From: Streptococcus equinus ATCC 9812
GTDB lineage: Bacteria > Bacillota > Bacilli > Lactobacillales > Streptococcaceae
Assembly (NCBI RefSeq): GCF_000187265.1
Contig: NZ_GL698434.1
Coordinates: forward strand, 62,001-126,000
Length of the DNA: 64,000 nt
Reading direction: 5' to 3'
Below, one piece after another: positions 44,115 through 52,241 of the stretch. Position 1 is the stretch's first letter; each line of letters opens with the position of its first letter. Made by a program: the position numbers and the translations under genes. Under the pieces are notes generated by a model. It worked only from the letters and a program-made list of their open reading frames with translations. It had not been told where the DNA came from and did not search any database.

Positions 44115-44432
44115 CTATTTCAATCCAGTTAAAAAGCTGTTAATTTCTGCTTTTGTTTTGCGCAATTTATTAACTAAACGACCAATTTCTTTCCCATTTT
44201 CAGTTACCACAAAACTTGGAATACCAAAAATATTCCAGCGTTGTGCGACTTCCATAAATTCATCACGGTCAACACGGACAAATGTGAACTCTGGATTTTC
44301 TGCCTCAATTTCAGGCATAACAGGATAGATAAATTGGCAGTCTGGGCACCAATTTGCCGTAAAAAAGAAAACTACCTTGCCGTCATTTTCTAAATAGGTT
44401 GCCATTTCTTCATAGGATTTTGGACTAATCAT
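44115..44432 (-). CDS. thioredoxin-family protein
   Basis: The 105-residue cytoplasmic protein has the redox motif in FFFTANWCPDCQF (CPDC, about residue 29), the cis-Pro segment IFGIPSFVV and the thioredoxin length. The CPDC centre differs from CGPC of TrxA, so the redox potential and partner may differ. I chose the ATG at 44432 (MISPKSYEEM), with GGAGGAG before it. It overlaps the end of the DUF4651 gene by eight bases. Confidence 0.88.
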   Translation of the reverse strand: MISPKSYEEMATYLENDGKVVFFFTANWCPDCQFIYPVMPEIEAENPEFTFVRVDRDEFMEVAQRWNIFGIPSFVVTENGKEIGRLVNKLRKTKAEINSFLTGLK

Positions 44433-44718
44433 TTTTCTCCTCCTTGTAGCTAATCTCACCATTTTGGTAAACAAATTGGAACGTGCGCCCATCCTCAAAA
44501 ACAAGACCTCCAGTCGTTTTTTGAGAATCAGATTCAAAATCATTCAAATAAAGCACAGAAATCTCGCCAAGTTGATTAAAATAATCACGAATCTGCTCTT
44601 TAACCTGTTCTTTTCGCTTTTCGTCCTTTTGTTTTTTTAGGATTGCTCCCAAAACGATGACACCGCTGACTACCACTAAACCAAAACGTGACAGTAAGCT
44701 TTTCTTTTTGTTTTTCAT
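44425..44718 (-). CDS. DUF4651 family membrane-anchored protein
   Basis: The 97-residue protein has a basic start, one membrane span (FGLVVVSGVIVLGAIL) and a charged outer or inner part (KDEKRKEQVKEQIRDYFNQLGEISVLYLNDFESD...). It matches the streptococcal DUF4651 family, whose function is unknown. I chose the ATG at 44718 (MKNKKKSLLSR). It is first in the DUF4651-thioredoxin-ytpR unit and divergent from pepA. Confidence 0.75.
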   Translation of the reverse strand: MKNKKKSLLSRFGLVVVSGVIVLGAILKKQKDEKRKEQVKEQIRDYFNQLGEISVLYLNDFESDSQKTTGGLVFEDGRTFQFVYQNGEISYKEEKND

Positions 44719-44834
44719 ACGCTTTATTTTAGCATATTTCAGCACATAATACCAAGGCCCAAACATTTAATATGTTTTTTCTAAAAATTGTCAGAAAACG
44801 TGGTAAAATAGAAACCATAGAATCGAGGTTTTAT

Positions 44835-45902
44835 ATGTCAGACTTATTTTCAAAAATAAAAGAAATCACTGAACTTGATAGCATCGCTGGGTACGAACAC
44901 AGCGTACGTAACTATCTTCGCTCAAAAATCACACCGCTCGTTGATGACGTGCAAACTGATGGTCTTGGTGGTATTTTTGGTATCAAAAACTCTGATGCTG
45001 AAAATGCACCACGTATCATGGTCGCAGCGCACATGGACGAAGTTGGTTTCATGGTTAGCGAAATCAAAGCTGATGGTACTATGCGTGCTGTTGGAATCGG
45101 CGGATGGAACCCACTTGTTTTAAGTTCACAACGTTTCACTCTTTACACACGTGATAACCGTGCTATTCCAGTCGTTTCTGGTTCAGTTCCACCACATTTC
45201 CTTCGTGGGACAAATGGCTCTGCTTCTCTTCCAAAAATCGATGACATCATTTTTGATGCAGGCTTTACAGATAAAGCTGAAGCTGAAGCCTTTGGTATTT
45301 TGCCAGGTGATATCATCGTTCCAAAATCTGAAACAATTCTCACAGCCAACGAAAAAAATGTTATCTCTAAAGCTTGGGACAACCGCTTTGGTGTGCTTAT
45401 GGTGACAGAATTACTTGAAAGTCTTAAAGGACAAAAACTTGATAACACGCTTATCACTGGTGCTAACGTTCAAGAAGAAGTTGGTCTTCGCGGGGCACAT
45501 GTCTCAGCTACAAAATTCCAACCAGAACTCTTCTTTGCTGTTGACTGTTCACCTGCTGGCGACATTTATGGCAACCAAGGCAAAATCGGTGACGGAACAC
45601 TTTTCCGTTTCTACGATCCAGGACATGTTATGTTAAAAGACATGCGTGACTTCTTGCTCACAACTGCCGAAGAAGCAGGCATCAAATACCAATACTATGC
45701 TGCAAAAGGTGGTACAGACGCTGGTGCTGCTCACCTCAAAAACGGTGGTATTCCATCAACAACTATTGGAGTATGCGCTCGCTACATTCACTCACATCAA
45801 AGCCTTTATGCTATGGATGACTTCTTGCAAGCCCAAGCTTTCATTCAAGCTATCGTTAAGAAATTAGACCGCTCAACTGTTGACCTCATCAAAAAATACT
45901 AG
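44835..45902 (+). CDS. pepA: Glutamyl aminopeptidase PepA (M42 family)
   Basis: This 355-residue dodecameric metallo-aminopeptidase removes N-terminal Glu or Asp from peptides. Metal-ligand segments are visible: VAAHMDEVGFMV (His/Asp, about residue 68), SKAWDNRFGV (Asp), VQEEVGLRGA (catalytic Glu and ligand Glu) and AVDCSPAGD. The C-terminal His lies in IGVCARYIHSHQS. I chose the ATG at 44835 (MSDLFSKIKEITEL). An extended -10 (TGGTAAAAT) lies just upstream. Confidence 0.93.
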   Translation: MSDLFSKIKEITELDSIAGYEHSVRNYLRSKITPLVDDVQTDGLGGIFGIKNSDAENAPRIMVAAHMDEVGFMVSEIKADGTMRAVGIGGWNPLVLSSQRFTLYTRDNRAIPVVSGSVPPHFLRGTNGSASLPKIDDIIFDAGFTDKAEAEAFGILPGDIIVPKSETILTANEKNVISKAWDNRFGVLMVTELLESLKGQKLDNTLITGANVQEEVGLRGAHVSATKFQPELFFAVDCSPAGDIYGNQGKIGDGTLFRFYDPGHVMLKDMRDFLLTTAEEAGIKYQYYAAKGGTDAGAAHLKNGGIPSTTIGVCARYIHSHQSLYAMDDFLQAQAFIQAIVKKLDRSTVDLIKKY

Positions 45903-45962
45903 AAAGGAGCTAGGGGAGCTAAGCCATTAGGCATTTTTATTGTACTTCCCCTTTGTCTTACT

Positions 45963-46733
45963 ATGAAAATTGGATTTATCGGAGTCGGAAAAATGGCGAC
46001 AGCCATTATCAACGGACTTAACACAACATCACACGATATCATCATTTCAGGTTCTTCACTTCCCCGCTCACGCGAAATTGCAGAGCAGCTTGAAGTTGAA
46101 GCAGCTCTTTCACACCAAGAACTTATCGACCAATCTGATTTAGTTGTCCTTGGCATCAAACCTCAAATGTTTGAGACAGTCCTTGATGGACTTCACTTCC
46201 ATCAACCCATTCTTTCCATGGCAGCTGGGGTAACACTTGAACGCCTTGGCAAACTGACAGATCCAAATCTTCCATTGATTCGAATCATGCCAAACCTCAA
46301 CGCCCAAATTCTAAAAAGTACAACTGCTATTTGTGCTAATGACAAGGTTTCTGCAGAACTCCTAGCTACCGCTAAAGAAATCACTGACAGCTTTGGATCA
46401 ACTTTTGACATTCCTGAAAAGGACTTCGATACATTTACAGCTCTTGCTGGATCAAGCCCAGCATACATTTATCTATTTATCGAAGCTCTTGCTAAAGCTG
46501 GTGTCAAATACGGTATTCCAAAAGAAAAATCTCTAGACATTGTAACTCAGACTGTCCTAGCTAGCGCTGAAAATCTTCTTCAAGGGACTGACAGTCCACA
46601 TGACTTGATTGATAAAATTTCAAGTCCTGGTGGAACAACTATCGCAGGTCTTCTTGATCTCGAAAAAACTGGTTTGACAGCTAGCATTGTTTCAAGTATT
46701 GACGCTACAATCAATAAAGCAAAAGCTTTGTAA
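45963..46733 (+). CDS. proC: Pyrroline-5-carboxylate reductase
   Basis: ProC makes the last step of proline synthesis with NAD(P)H. The 256-residue protein has the Rossmann motif MKIGFIGVGKMATAIINGL, LVVLGIKPQMFETVL, the RIMPNLNAQ segment and the C-terminal signature DLIDKISSPGGTTIAGLLDLEKTGL. No Shine-Dalgarno sequence lies close to the ATG. The nearest purine-rich one (AAAGGAG, 45903-45909) is over 50 bases upstream, and AGGGGA (45912-45917) could pair with TCCCCT just before the start. It follows pepA by 60 bp. Confidence 0.93.
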   Translation: MKIGFIGVGKMATAIINGLNTTSHDIIISGSSLPRSREIAEQLEVEAALSHQELIDQSDLVVLGIKPQMFETVLDGLHFHQPILSMAAGVTLERLGKLTDPNLPLIRIMPNLNAQILKSTTAICANDKVSAELLATAKEITDSFGSTFDIPEKDFDTFTALAGSSPAYIYLFIEALAKAGVKYGIPKEKSLDIVTQTVLASAENLLQGTDSPHDLIDKISSPGGTTIAGLLDLEKTGLTASIVSSIDATINKAKAL

Positions 46734-46741
46734 AATATTAT

Positions 46742-46773
46742 AAAAAGGTTGAGACGATTGTCTCAACCTTTTT
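46742..46773. terminator. bidirectional terminator between proC and the CPBP gene
   Basis: AAAAAGGTTGAGAC-GATT-GTCTCAACCTTTTT, symmetrical with T-runs on both strands. Confidence 0.92.
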
Positions 46774-46783
46774 CTCTGATAAA

Positions 46784-47422
46784 TTACAAAATCAATGACA
46801 GTACACCGAGGAAATTATTGAGGGCATGAACGGCTATTGAATACTCTAGTTTTTTCGTTTTTTGATAAACCAAAGCAAGAACTAATCCCATACCGCCGTA
46901 GAGAATCCAACTTCCAAGGTCTGTTGGCACATGAACAGCTCCAAAAAGAGCACTACTAACAATAACACCAAGATAAGAATAATGAAATGCTTGTTTTACA
47001 ATAAAGCCACGAAATACAACCTCTTCAACAATCGGCGCAGCGACTACCGATAAAGCAAACAACAGTACTGGTGGCATACCAAGTTGTTCAATCACAGATT
47101 GATTGAGCGTATTTGCATTGCTACCGTGCTCTAAAACCAAAATCATACCGCCCAACATTTTAACTGGAACCATAATCAAAAATCCCATAATAATAGGCTT
47201 ATAAGCCCCGCTATTCCACACCTGACTAGCTTTGCTGAAAAATCCTAAGCGTTTTGCAACGTAAATTGTCAAAATCGCAACCACTAGCAAAGAGAGGGCA
47301 ATCAGAAAGCTTTGCCAAAACGACTGATTTTTAGCTAGAAAAACAGTCGGCAACTGTTCTAAAAAAATCAAACCAATTGCCATACCAAAATATTTAAAAA
47401 ATGATACTAATTTTTTCATCAA
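46784..47422 (-). CDS. CPBP-family intramembrane metalloprotease (Abi/CAAX type)
   Basis: The 212-residue protein has about six membrane segments and the CPBP motifs: EEVVFRGFIV (EExxxR, about residue 133), FGAVHV (FxxxH, about residue 164) and HALNNFLG (HxxxN). In Gram-positive bacteria such proteins act in bacteriocin immunity or maturation, or in other membrane proteolysis. No bacteriocin gene is adjacent. It lies next to a decayed membrane gene and an XRE regulator, which may have formed one unit. Confidence 0.85.
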   Translation of the reverse strand: MMKKLVSFFKYFGMAIGLIFLEQLPTVFLAKNQSFWQSFLIALSLLVVAILTIYVAKRLGFFSKASQVWNSGAYKPIIMGFLIMVPVKMLGGMILVLEHGSNANTLNQSVIEQLGMPPVLLFALSVVAAPIVEEVVFRGFIVKQAFHYSYLGVIVSSALFGAVHVPTDLGSWILYGGMGLVLALVYQKTKKLEYSIAVHALNNFLGVLSLIL

Positions 47423-47430
47423 AATTTCTC

Positions 47431-47860
47431 CTACAAAATCTTTGAAAAAATGACTTTAAGAATGAAAAATCCAAAAATCAAACTATACAACCAAATCAAT
47501 AATAGAATCAGATACGAAAATGCTACACCACAAAAAACATATAAAATTAGCAAGAAAACATTTATGATAAACATCAAAATTAAAGTTGATGCTGCACTAA
47601 GTCGTAAAATAAATTGATTACGTTCATCGTACACTGCAATATATGCAGCCTTCAACCGATTAGTCTGATGACAAAGTACTTAATAATAAATCGTAAAAGC
47701 AAATCCTGAAACGCCCATGCCCAACAATAAACCTGAAGCAAAATCACTGCTTTTTACAAAATGAGATACTCCTATACTTAACACCGAGAAAACGAAAATA
47801 AGATAGGATACTCTTCCAAACTTTTTTACGATTACAATTTGCAACAGCCTTTAATAACAT
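47431..47860 (-). pseudogene. decayed membrane protein gene upstream of the CPBP gene
   Basis: The last part (47655-47431) encodes DERNQFILRLSAASTLILMF and two more hydrophobic segments. Upstream in the same frame are a TAA and then VSYLIFVFSVLSIGVSHF...GLLLGMGVSGFAFTIYY. The likely ATG at 47860, which has GGGGGAG before it, is in another frame. One frameshift and one stop are therefore needed to explain a single protein of about 140 residues. Such XRE-linked membrane proteins with a YDERN motif are common, but I could not name the family. Confidence 0.55.
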
Positions 47861-47915
47861 AACTTACTCCCCCTTTTTGTAAAAACAACAAATAGATTTT
47901 ATCTATCTTCACATT

Positions 47916-48113
47916 TTACTCTTCATCAAAGATAAAGATTTCTTCGATTGTCATGCCAAAATACTTGGCAATCTTGTGTGCCAACTCCAAAGAAGCGTTA
48001 TAGCGTCCTTTTTCTAAGGAAATAATGGTTTGTCTTGTAACCCCAAGCGCCTCTGCTAACTCGGCTTGGCTAACTTTATTTGCTTTTCGGAGTTCTTGAA
48101 TTTTTGTTTCCAT
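47916..48113 (-). CDS. XRE-family transcriptional regulator, 65 residues
   Basis: The protein is a single helix-turn-helix (ETKIQELRKANKVSQAELAEALGVTRQTIISLEKGRYNASLEL...) with an acidic end (IFIFDEE). This minimal Cro-like type usually controls a neighbouring membrane-protein operon and itself. Two AACTTTACA copies sit in and after its promoter, which fits autoregulation. The decayed membrane gene and the CPBP protease gene follow on the same strand. Confidence 0.9.
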   Translation of the reverse strand: METKIQELRKANKVSQAELAEALGVTRQTIISLEKGRYNASLELAHKIAKYFGMTIEEIFIFDEE

Positions 48114-48143
48114 TTTTTCCTCCTGTCATCTATTTGCAAAGCG

Positions 48144-48186
48144 AACTTTACAAAAATAGTATAGTAAACTTTACATTTTGTGTCAA
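48144..48186 (-). promoter_or_regulatory. promoter and candidate operators of the XRE gene
   Basis: TTGACA (48181-48186), 17 bp, TATACT (48158-48163). AACTTTACA occurs at 48144-48152 and 48167-48175, 23 bp apart; one copy lies in the spacer and one near the transcription start. Confidence 0.65.
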
Positions 48187-48216
48187 GTTTATTTTACATT
48201 TTTATATAAAAGCAGA

Positions 48217-48244
48217 AAAAAAGCTGACCAAACGGTCAGCTTTT
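48217..48244 (-). terminator. intrinsic terminator after ackA
   Basis: AAAAGCTGACC-GTTT-GGTCAGCTTTTT on the minus strand. Confidence 0.88.
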
Positions 48245-48270
48245 CTGGTCTTATCATAATATTTTGATAA

Positions 48271-49470
48271 CTAATTAGTAGAATTTTTAAAGCGTTCAAC
48301 TTCACGCGCAATGACAAGTTCTTCATCTGTTAGAATCACAACTGCTTTTACGCGAGCTTGATCTGTTGAAATAACGCCATAAGCACCTGAAACATTCTTA
48401 GCTGGGTCAACATCAACACCAAACCAAGTCATTCCAGAAATGATATCTTTACGAACATCACTTGAATTTTCACCAATTCCTGCTGTAAAGACAATAGCAT
48501 CCGCTCCGTTTAAAACGGCAAAGTATTGTCCAATATATTTTCTCAAGCGATCAACATACATATCGTAAGCAAGTTGGCATTTTTCATCGCCTTCTGCCTT
48601 ACCTGCCAAGATATCACGCATATCACTTGATTTTTCCGAAATACCAAGTAAACCTGAATCACGATTCAAAATTGTACGAATTTTTTTCGGATCTGCTATA
48701 GCTGGTTCACATTCCAACAAATAAGTAATGACACCTGGGTCAATACTTCCTGAACGTGTTCCCATCATTGTTCCTCCAAGTGGTGTGAGCCCCATTGAAG
48801 TATCGACAGATTTACCGCCCTTAATCGCTGTAATAGAAACCCCATTACCAATATGACAAGTAATCAACTTCAAGTCTTCCAAAGGTTTGCCTAAAACCTT
48901 AGCTGCTTCTTGAGCAACATATTGGTGACTTGTACCGTGAGCACCGTATTTACGAATCTTATAATCAGTGTAATAACGGTTTGCGATTGGATAACGATAG
49001 GCCACTTCAGGCATTGTCATATGAAAAGCAGTATCAAAAACGACAACACTTGTAATATCAGGTAAAATTTCTTTAAAGGCTTGAATTCCAAGAGCAGCTC
49101 CTGGATTATGAAGCGGTGCTAGCATTGATAGTTCTTCAACTTGTTGGATGACTTTGTCAGTTACTAAGGCTGACTCTTTAAAATATTCACCCCCAGCTAC
49201 CACACGGTGACCAACACCTGTGATTTCATCATAGCTAGCAATAATATCCATAGAAATCAAATCATCTAGAAGAATTTTTACAGCAGCGCTATGATCTGGG
49301 ATATCCTTTGTTTCCGACTGTTTCTGGCCATTAAATTTTACCGTAGAAACGCTGTTAGGAAGACCGATACGTTCAATCAATCCTTTTGCAATAACTTCTT
49401 CTTCTGGCATGTTGTACAACTGCCATTTTAGACTTGAGCTTCCTGCATTAATAGAAATAGTTTTCACCAT
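48271..49470 (-). CDS. ackA: Acetate kinase
   Basis: AckA interconverts acetyl phosphate plus ADP with acetate plus ATP, the ATP-yielding step of mixed-acid fermentation. The 399-residue protein has the ASKHA signatures [13 protein letters not shown] (residues 6-18) and [13 protein letters not shown]. It also has [12 protein letters not shown], the substrate-binding [36 protein letters not shown] and [10 protein letters not shown] cre-like site lies just upstream of its ribosome binding site. The pta gene is not in the window. Confidence 0.97.
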   Translation of the reverse strand: MVKTISINAGSSSLKWQLYNMPEEEVIAKGLIERIGLPNSVSTVKFNGQKQSETKDIPDHSAAVKILLDDLISMDIIASYDEITGVGHRVVAGGEYFKESALVTDKVIQQVEELSMLAPLHNPGAALGIQAFKEILPDITSVVVFDTAFHMTMPEVAYRYPIANRYYTDYKIRKYGAHGTSHQYVAQEAAKVLGKPLEDLKLITCHIGNGVSITAIKGGKSVDTSMGLTPLGGTMMGTRSGSIDPGVITYLLECEPAIADPKKIRTILNRDSGLLGISEKSSDMRDILAGKAEGDEKCQLAYDMYVDRLRKYIGQYFAVLNGADAIVFTAGIGENSSDVRKDIISGMTWFGVDVDPAKNVSGAYGVISTDQARVKAVVILTDEELVIAREVERFKNSTN

Positions 49471-49479
49471 AAATATACC

Positions 49480-49495
49480 TCTAAAGCGCTTTCAT
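49480..49495 (-). promoter_or_regulatory. candidate cre upstream of ackA
   Basis: ATGAAAGCGCTTTAGA on the minus strand matches cre except for the last positions. It is only 10-25 bp from the ATG, so bound CcpA would act on or after promoter clearance. Confidence 0.5.
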
Positions 49496-49523
49496 GATAT
49501 ATCTCTATTTTAGCACAAGTCAT

Positions 49524-50480
49524 TTAAAAAATCATATTTTCAATATTCCATTTTTTAAATTTATCAATGAAGTCTGTCAACACTTCTCGACTTTGCAAGT
49601 CAGCAAGTGGATAAACAAAGGTTTCTGGAGTATGTTCAGCTTGTTTTTTCAAAACGAAAATTGATTTCGCATTGGCTGCATTTCCAAAGATAGATTCTGG
49701 CAAAGTAATCACAGCAATCACATCAGCATAATCCTTCAACCATGCTTTCAACAGGTCACTTTGCTTACTTGTCAAAAGACTAACTGGTGCTAAAAAGACA
49801 GCAATCCCGTCTTTTTTGAGATATTTAAGAGATTGTTCCATCAACAAATGATGCGCATAAGTGTGCCCTTCACTACTGGCTACTTTGTAACGTTTTGCAA
49901 TTTCATCATTTGGATAGAATCCGACTGGAAGGTCACTGATGATGACATCACTTTCCTTAAGAATCTGTGGGCGTACAGCATCTTCTTGAACGAATTGAGC
50001 TTTAGAATCCATAACTTCAGCGATACTTGCTGACAAGTCAATCAACAAATCATCAACTTCAATACCTAGATAGTTTAGATCTTTAGATGAGTTGTTCAAC
50101 AACGTTTGGGCAAGGTTACCTGTTCCGCTACCAATTTCCAAAATATCAAGTTCCTTAGAAGCTGTCAAATTCTCAATGAGGAACATTAAAATGAAGCCAA
50201 TAGCATCAGGTGTAAATTGGTGATTTGCCTGAAGAGCTTCTGTTTGCGCAGCTTTAATAAAGATAAACTGAAAAGTACAGCGCCATTCTTCCTTAGTTAA
50301 GTTAAGTTGGCGTAGTTTCTCATTATTTGCAGCTACAGCTTCACTGGCACCCTCAGCACCAAGATATAAAGAGTTTTGTTCAATAAGTGCATCGTAAATG
50401 TGTGTTTTCAACTCATTTTCGATTAATTGTATATTTTCAAGAATCAACCCATAGGCTATTTCGATATTTTCAAAATTCAT
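49524..50480 (-). CDS. class I SAM-dependent methyltransferase (YtxK-like)
   Basis: The 318-residue protein has an N-terminal helical part and a Rossmann methyltransferase core with ILEIGSGTGNLAQTLLNN (motif I, about residue 117) and VIISDLPVGFYPNDE (a DPPY/NPPF-like motif IV that here reads SDLPVGFY). It resembles N6-adenine methylases, but the motif is not canonical, so DNA methylation is not certain. In streptococci this gene commonly lies between the comG operon and ackA, as here. Its role in transformation is not known. Confidence 0.8.
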   Translation of the reverse strand: MNFENIEIAYGLILENIQLIENELKTHIYDALIEQNSLYLGAEGASEAVAANNEKLRQLNLTKEEWRCTFQFIFIKAAQTEALQANHQFTPDAIGFILMFLIENLTASKELDILEIGSGTGNLAQTLLNNSSKDLNYLGIEVDDLLIDLSASIAEVMDSKAQFVQEDAVRPQILKESDVIISDLPVGFYPNDEIAKRYKVASSEGHTYAHHLLMEQSLKYLKKDGIAVFLAPVSLLTSKQSDLLKAWLKDYADVIAVITLPESIFGNAANAKSIFVLKKQAEHTPETFVYPLADLQSREVLTDFIDKFKKWNIENMIF

Positions 50481-50533
50481 TTTCCCCTCCGAAACTTATC
50501 ATATCAAAAAACCTTGAAAATGAAAAGAAAGCA

Positions 50534-50869
50534 CTAGTGACTTTCTTTTTCAATGGTTTGTTCAGATTTTTTTGGAAGAGAAAAAGTATAGTGAAACTCC
50601 TCTTTATTCTCTAAAACTACTGTCTCAACTAGCACCTCATTTTCACGTTGATAGCTGACAACACCTTTATCAAAATAACACTTACCTGAAGAATCTTTAG
50701 CATAATCCCTGCTGATTTCTGCCATCAAATAAGCTTGCGCGTACTTTAATTGTGCCTGATGCTGACGTTCACTTGCTACCACGCGCCCTAAATAAAACTG
50801 TAACAGCAGGGCAAATATGGCTGCCATCAGCATAGCATACAACAATATCCCTGCCCTAACTTGCCTCAT
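50534..50869 (-). CDS. comGG: Competence pseudopilus minor component ComGG
   Basis: The protein has an N-terminal membrane segment (RAGILLYAMLMAAIFALLLQFYL) and an RVVASERQHQAQLKYAQAYLMAEI helix, as in streptococcal ComGG/ComYG. It is the last of the seven comG genes. The start is uncertain: an ATG at 50869 (MRQVRAGILL) fits the family, while the frame extends to 50902. It overlaps the end of comGF. It forms the pseudopilus needed for DNA uptake. Confidence 0.8.
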   Translation of the reverse strand: MRQVRAGILLYAMLMAAIFALLLQFYLGRVVASERQHQAQLKYAQAYLMAEISRDYAKDSSGKCYFDKGVVSYQRENEVLVETVVLENKEEFHYTFSLPKKSEQTIEKESH

Positions 50870-51293
50870 CAAAAGTGTAAACAAACTCTCTCTCCATACC
50901 ATTATCCATTCGCAGCTTAATCAAAATATTATTACCATCCTGACGAATGCTAGAAGAATTAACACCAAATAACATTGGCTGATAGCCTTGACCAGAAGCA
51001 TTTGTTTTACGAAAATCATCTGCTTTTGATAACCCGTAAGCTAATTTCTTATCGTCCTTACTAACATAAAGTTTATTGTCAGAAACACAATCTAAGTGGC
51101 ATCGTTCTAATTCTGAGCGTAGCTGCTGAGAAAATAAAAGCCACTCATTTTCTTCGTTATCAGATAAGTAATAAACATTTTGTGAAATTGACTGCGTTAG
51201 CCCTTGATAAACCAGAACTGTCCCTGAAATAACCAGCAAAGCAACCAAACTTTCAAGTAACGTAAACGCCTTTAGTCTAGTTCTTCTTAACAT
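50856..51293 (-). CDS. comGF: Competence pseudopilus minor component ComGF
   Basis: The 145-residue protein starts MLRRTRLKAFTLLESLVALL, a type IV pilin-like prepilin site followed by a hydrophobic helix. Its middle (LLFSQQLRSELERCHLDCVSDNKLYV) matches ComGF. It overlaps comGE and comGG, so the operon is translationally coupled. Confidence 0.85.
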   Translation of the reverse strand: MLRRTRLKAFTLLESLVALLVISGTVLVYQGLTQSISQNVYYLSDNEENEWLLFSQQLRSELERCHLDCVSDNKLYVSKDDKKLAYGLSKADDFRKTNASGQGYQPMLFGVNSSSIRQDGNNILIKLRMDNGMEREFVYTFDEAS

Positions 51294-51570
51294 GCATCAC
51301 CTCTTTTTGCCCATCATAGACATAAAGTTCTCCGTCACGCCTAATAATATGAATCTCAACACCATTCATCACCAAGTCATCTTGCCCTGTCTGAACAGCC
51401 ATAGTAGCGACATTGAGAACCTCTTGATGATGTAAGCTATCTTGCATCTGGTGGCGACTTTTATCCATTTCTCCCAAAACAAGAATTGTAATGGTAGCTA
51501 GCAAAGCTAAAGCAACCAAACTTTCAAGGAGTATGTAAGCTTTTAGTTTCTTTCTTTTTATAATTACCAC
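51277..51570 (-). CDS. comGE: Competence pseudopilus minor component ComGE
   Basis: The 97-residue protein starts IIKRKKLKAYILLESLVALALLATI, a prepilin-like N-terminus without the usual Phe after the cleavage site. The rest is short and polar (GVEIHIIRRDGELYVYDGQ). Position between comGD and comGF supports the name. Confidence 0.82.
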   Translation of the reverse strand: MVIIKRKKLKAYILLESLVALALLATITILVLGEMDKSRHQMQDSLHHQEVLNVATMAVQTGQDDLVMNGVEIHIIRRDGELYVYDGQKEVMHVKKN

Positions 51571-51964
51571 TTCCTATGTATAATTGATAATCAATAGCCT
51601 GATTCTTCGTCTGAAATTTTACTTTTGCAAGAGATGAATTGCCCCCAGCATTATCAAAAACAATTTTATAATTTTCAACGACTGATACCGTATCTGGCAA
51701 ATTCATATGAGCCACACTATTTGAAATGCCGTCTTGTGAAATTGTCAGAACTTGATTTTCTTGTTTAAGGCTAGCTAATTTTTGAGTGTCACGATAGTAA
51801 TGCTCAAACGATAAAAAGAACAACTTTTCTTCGACTGTCTGAAAAATACTACTCACAGAATTTGAGAATATAATAACGATAAAACAAGATATTCCCAAAG
51901 TTAGTAAACTCTCTAAAAGGGTGAAAGCTCGGATTTTTTTATTCTTTAGGTTTAGCTTTTTCAT
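51524..51964 (-). CDS. comGD: Competence pseudopilus minor component ComGD
   Basis: The 146-residue pilin-like protein has the prepilin peptidase site in KKIRAFTLLESLLTLGISCFIVIIF. Its body (EHYYRDTQKLASLKQENQVLTI) is typical of ComGD. It overlaps comGC and comGE at its ends. Confidence 0.85.
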   Translation of the reverse strand: MKKLNLKNKKIRAFTLLESLLTLGISCFIVIIFSNSVSSIFQTVEEKLFFLSFEHYYRDTQKLASLKQENQVLTISQDGISNSVAHMNLPDTVSVVENYKIVFDNAGGNSSLAKVKFQTKNQAIDYQLYIGSGNYKKKETKSLHTP

Positions 51965-52241
51965 TGTACGTTTGAGCTTGTTGTTGTGAAATATAGCCTT
52001 CTTTCACCAAATCTTTAATAGTTGCTTCTTTACCTGTTTTAACTTCGTAAAGTTCTTTCTGACTTTCGACAACTTTCACAACAGCTGCATCACCCTTTTC
52101 ATGAATCGCCTCTTTTTGCTTACTCAAATTCGGTACAAATAAAAGCATCAAGACACCGATAATTAACAGGACAATCAACATCTCCACAAGTGTGAAAGCT
52201 TCAACAGATTTGTTACGTAATTTTTTCCATATTTTTTTCAT
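51939..52241 (-). CDS. comGC: Competence major pseudopilin ComGC
   Basis: The 100-residue protein has the canonical prepilin site VEAFTLVEMLIVLLIIGVLMLLFVPNL and a short polar body (VVESQKELYEVKTGKEATIKDLVKEGYI). It is processed by the prepilin peptidase ComC and forms the transformation pilus. I chose the ATG at 52241, which shares one base with the comGB stop (TAATG) and has GGGAGG before it. Confidence 0.93.
   Translation of the reverse strand: MKKIWKKLRNKSVEAFTLVEMLIVLLIIGVLMLLFVPNLSKQKEAIHEKGDAAVVKVVESQKELYEVKTGKEATIKDLVKEGYISQQQAQTYNEKAKPKE

Noticed and set aside
49524..50480. DNA adenine methyltransferase of a restriction system
   Set aside because: Motif IV is not a canonical NPPY/DPPY, no restriction gene is adjacent, and the position after comG is conserved in streptococci.
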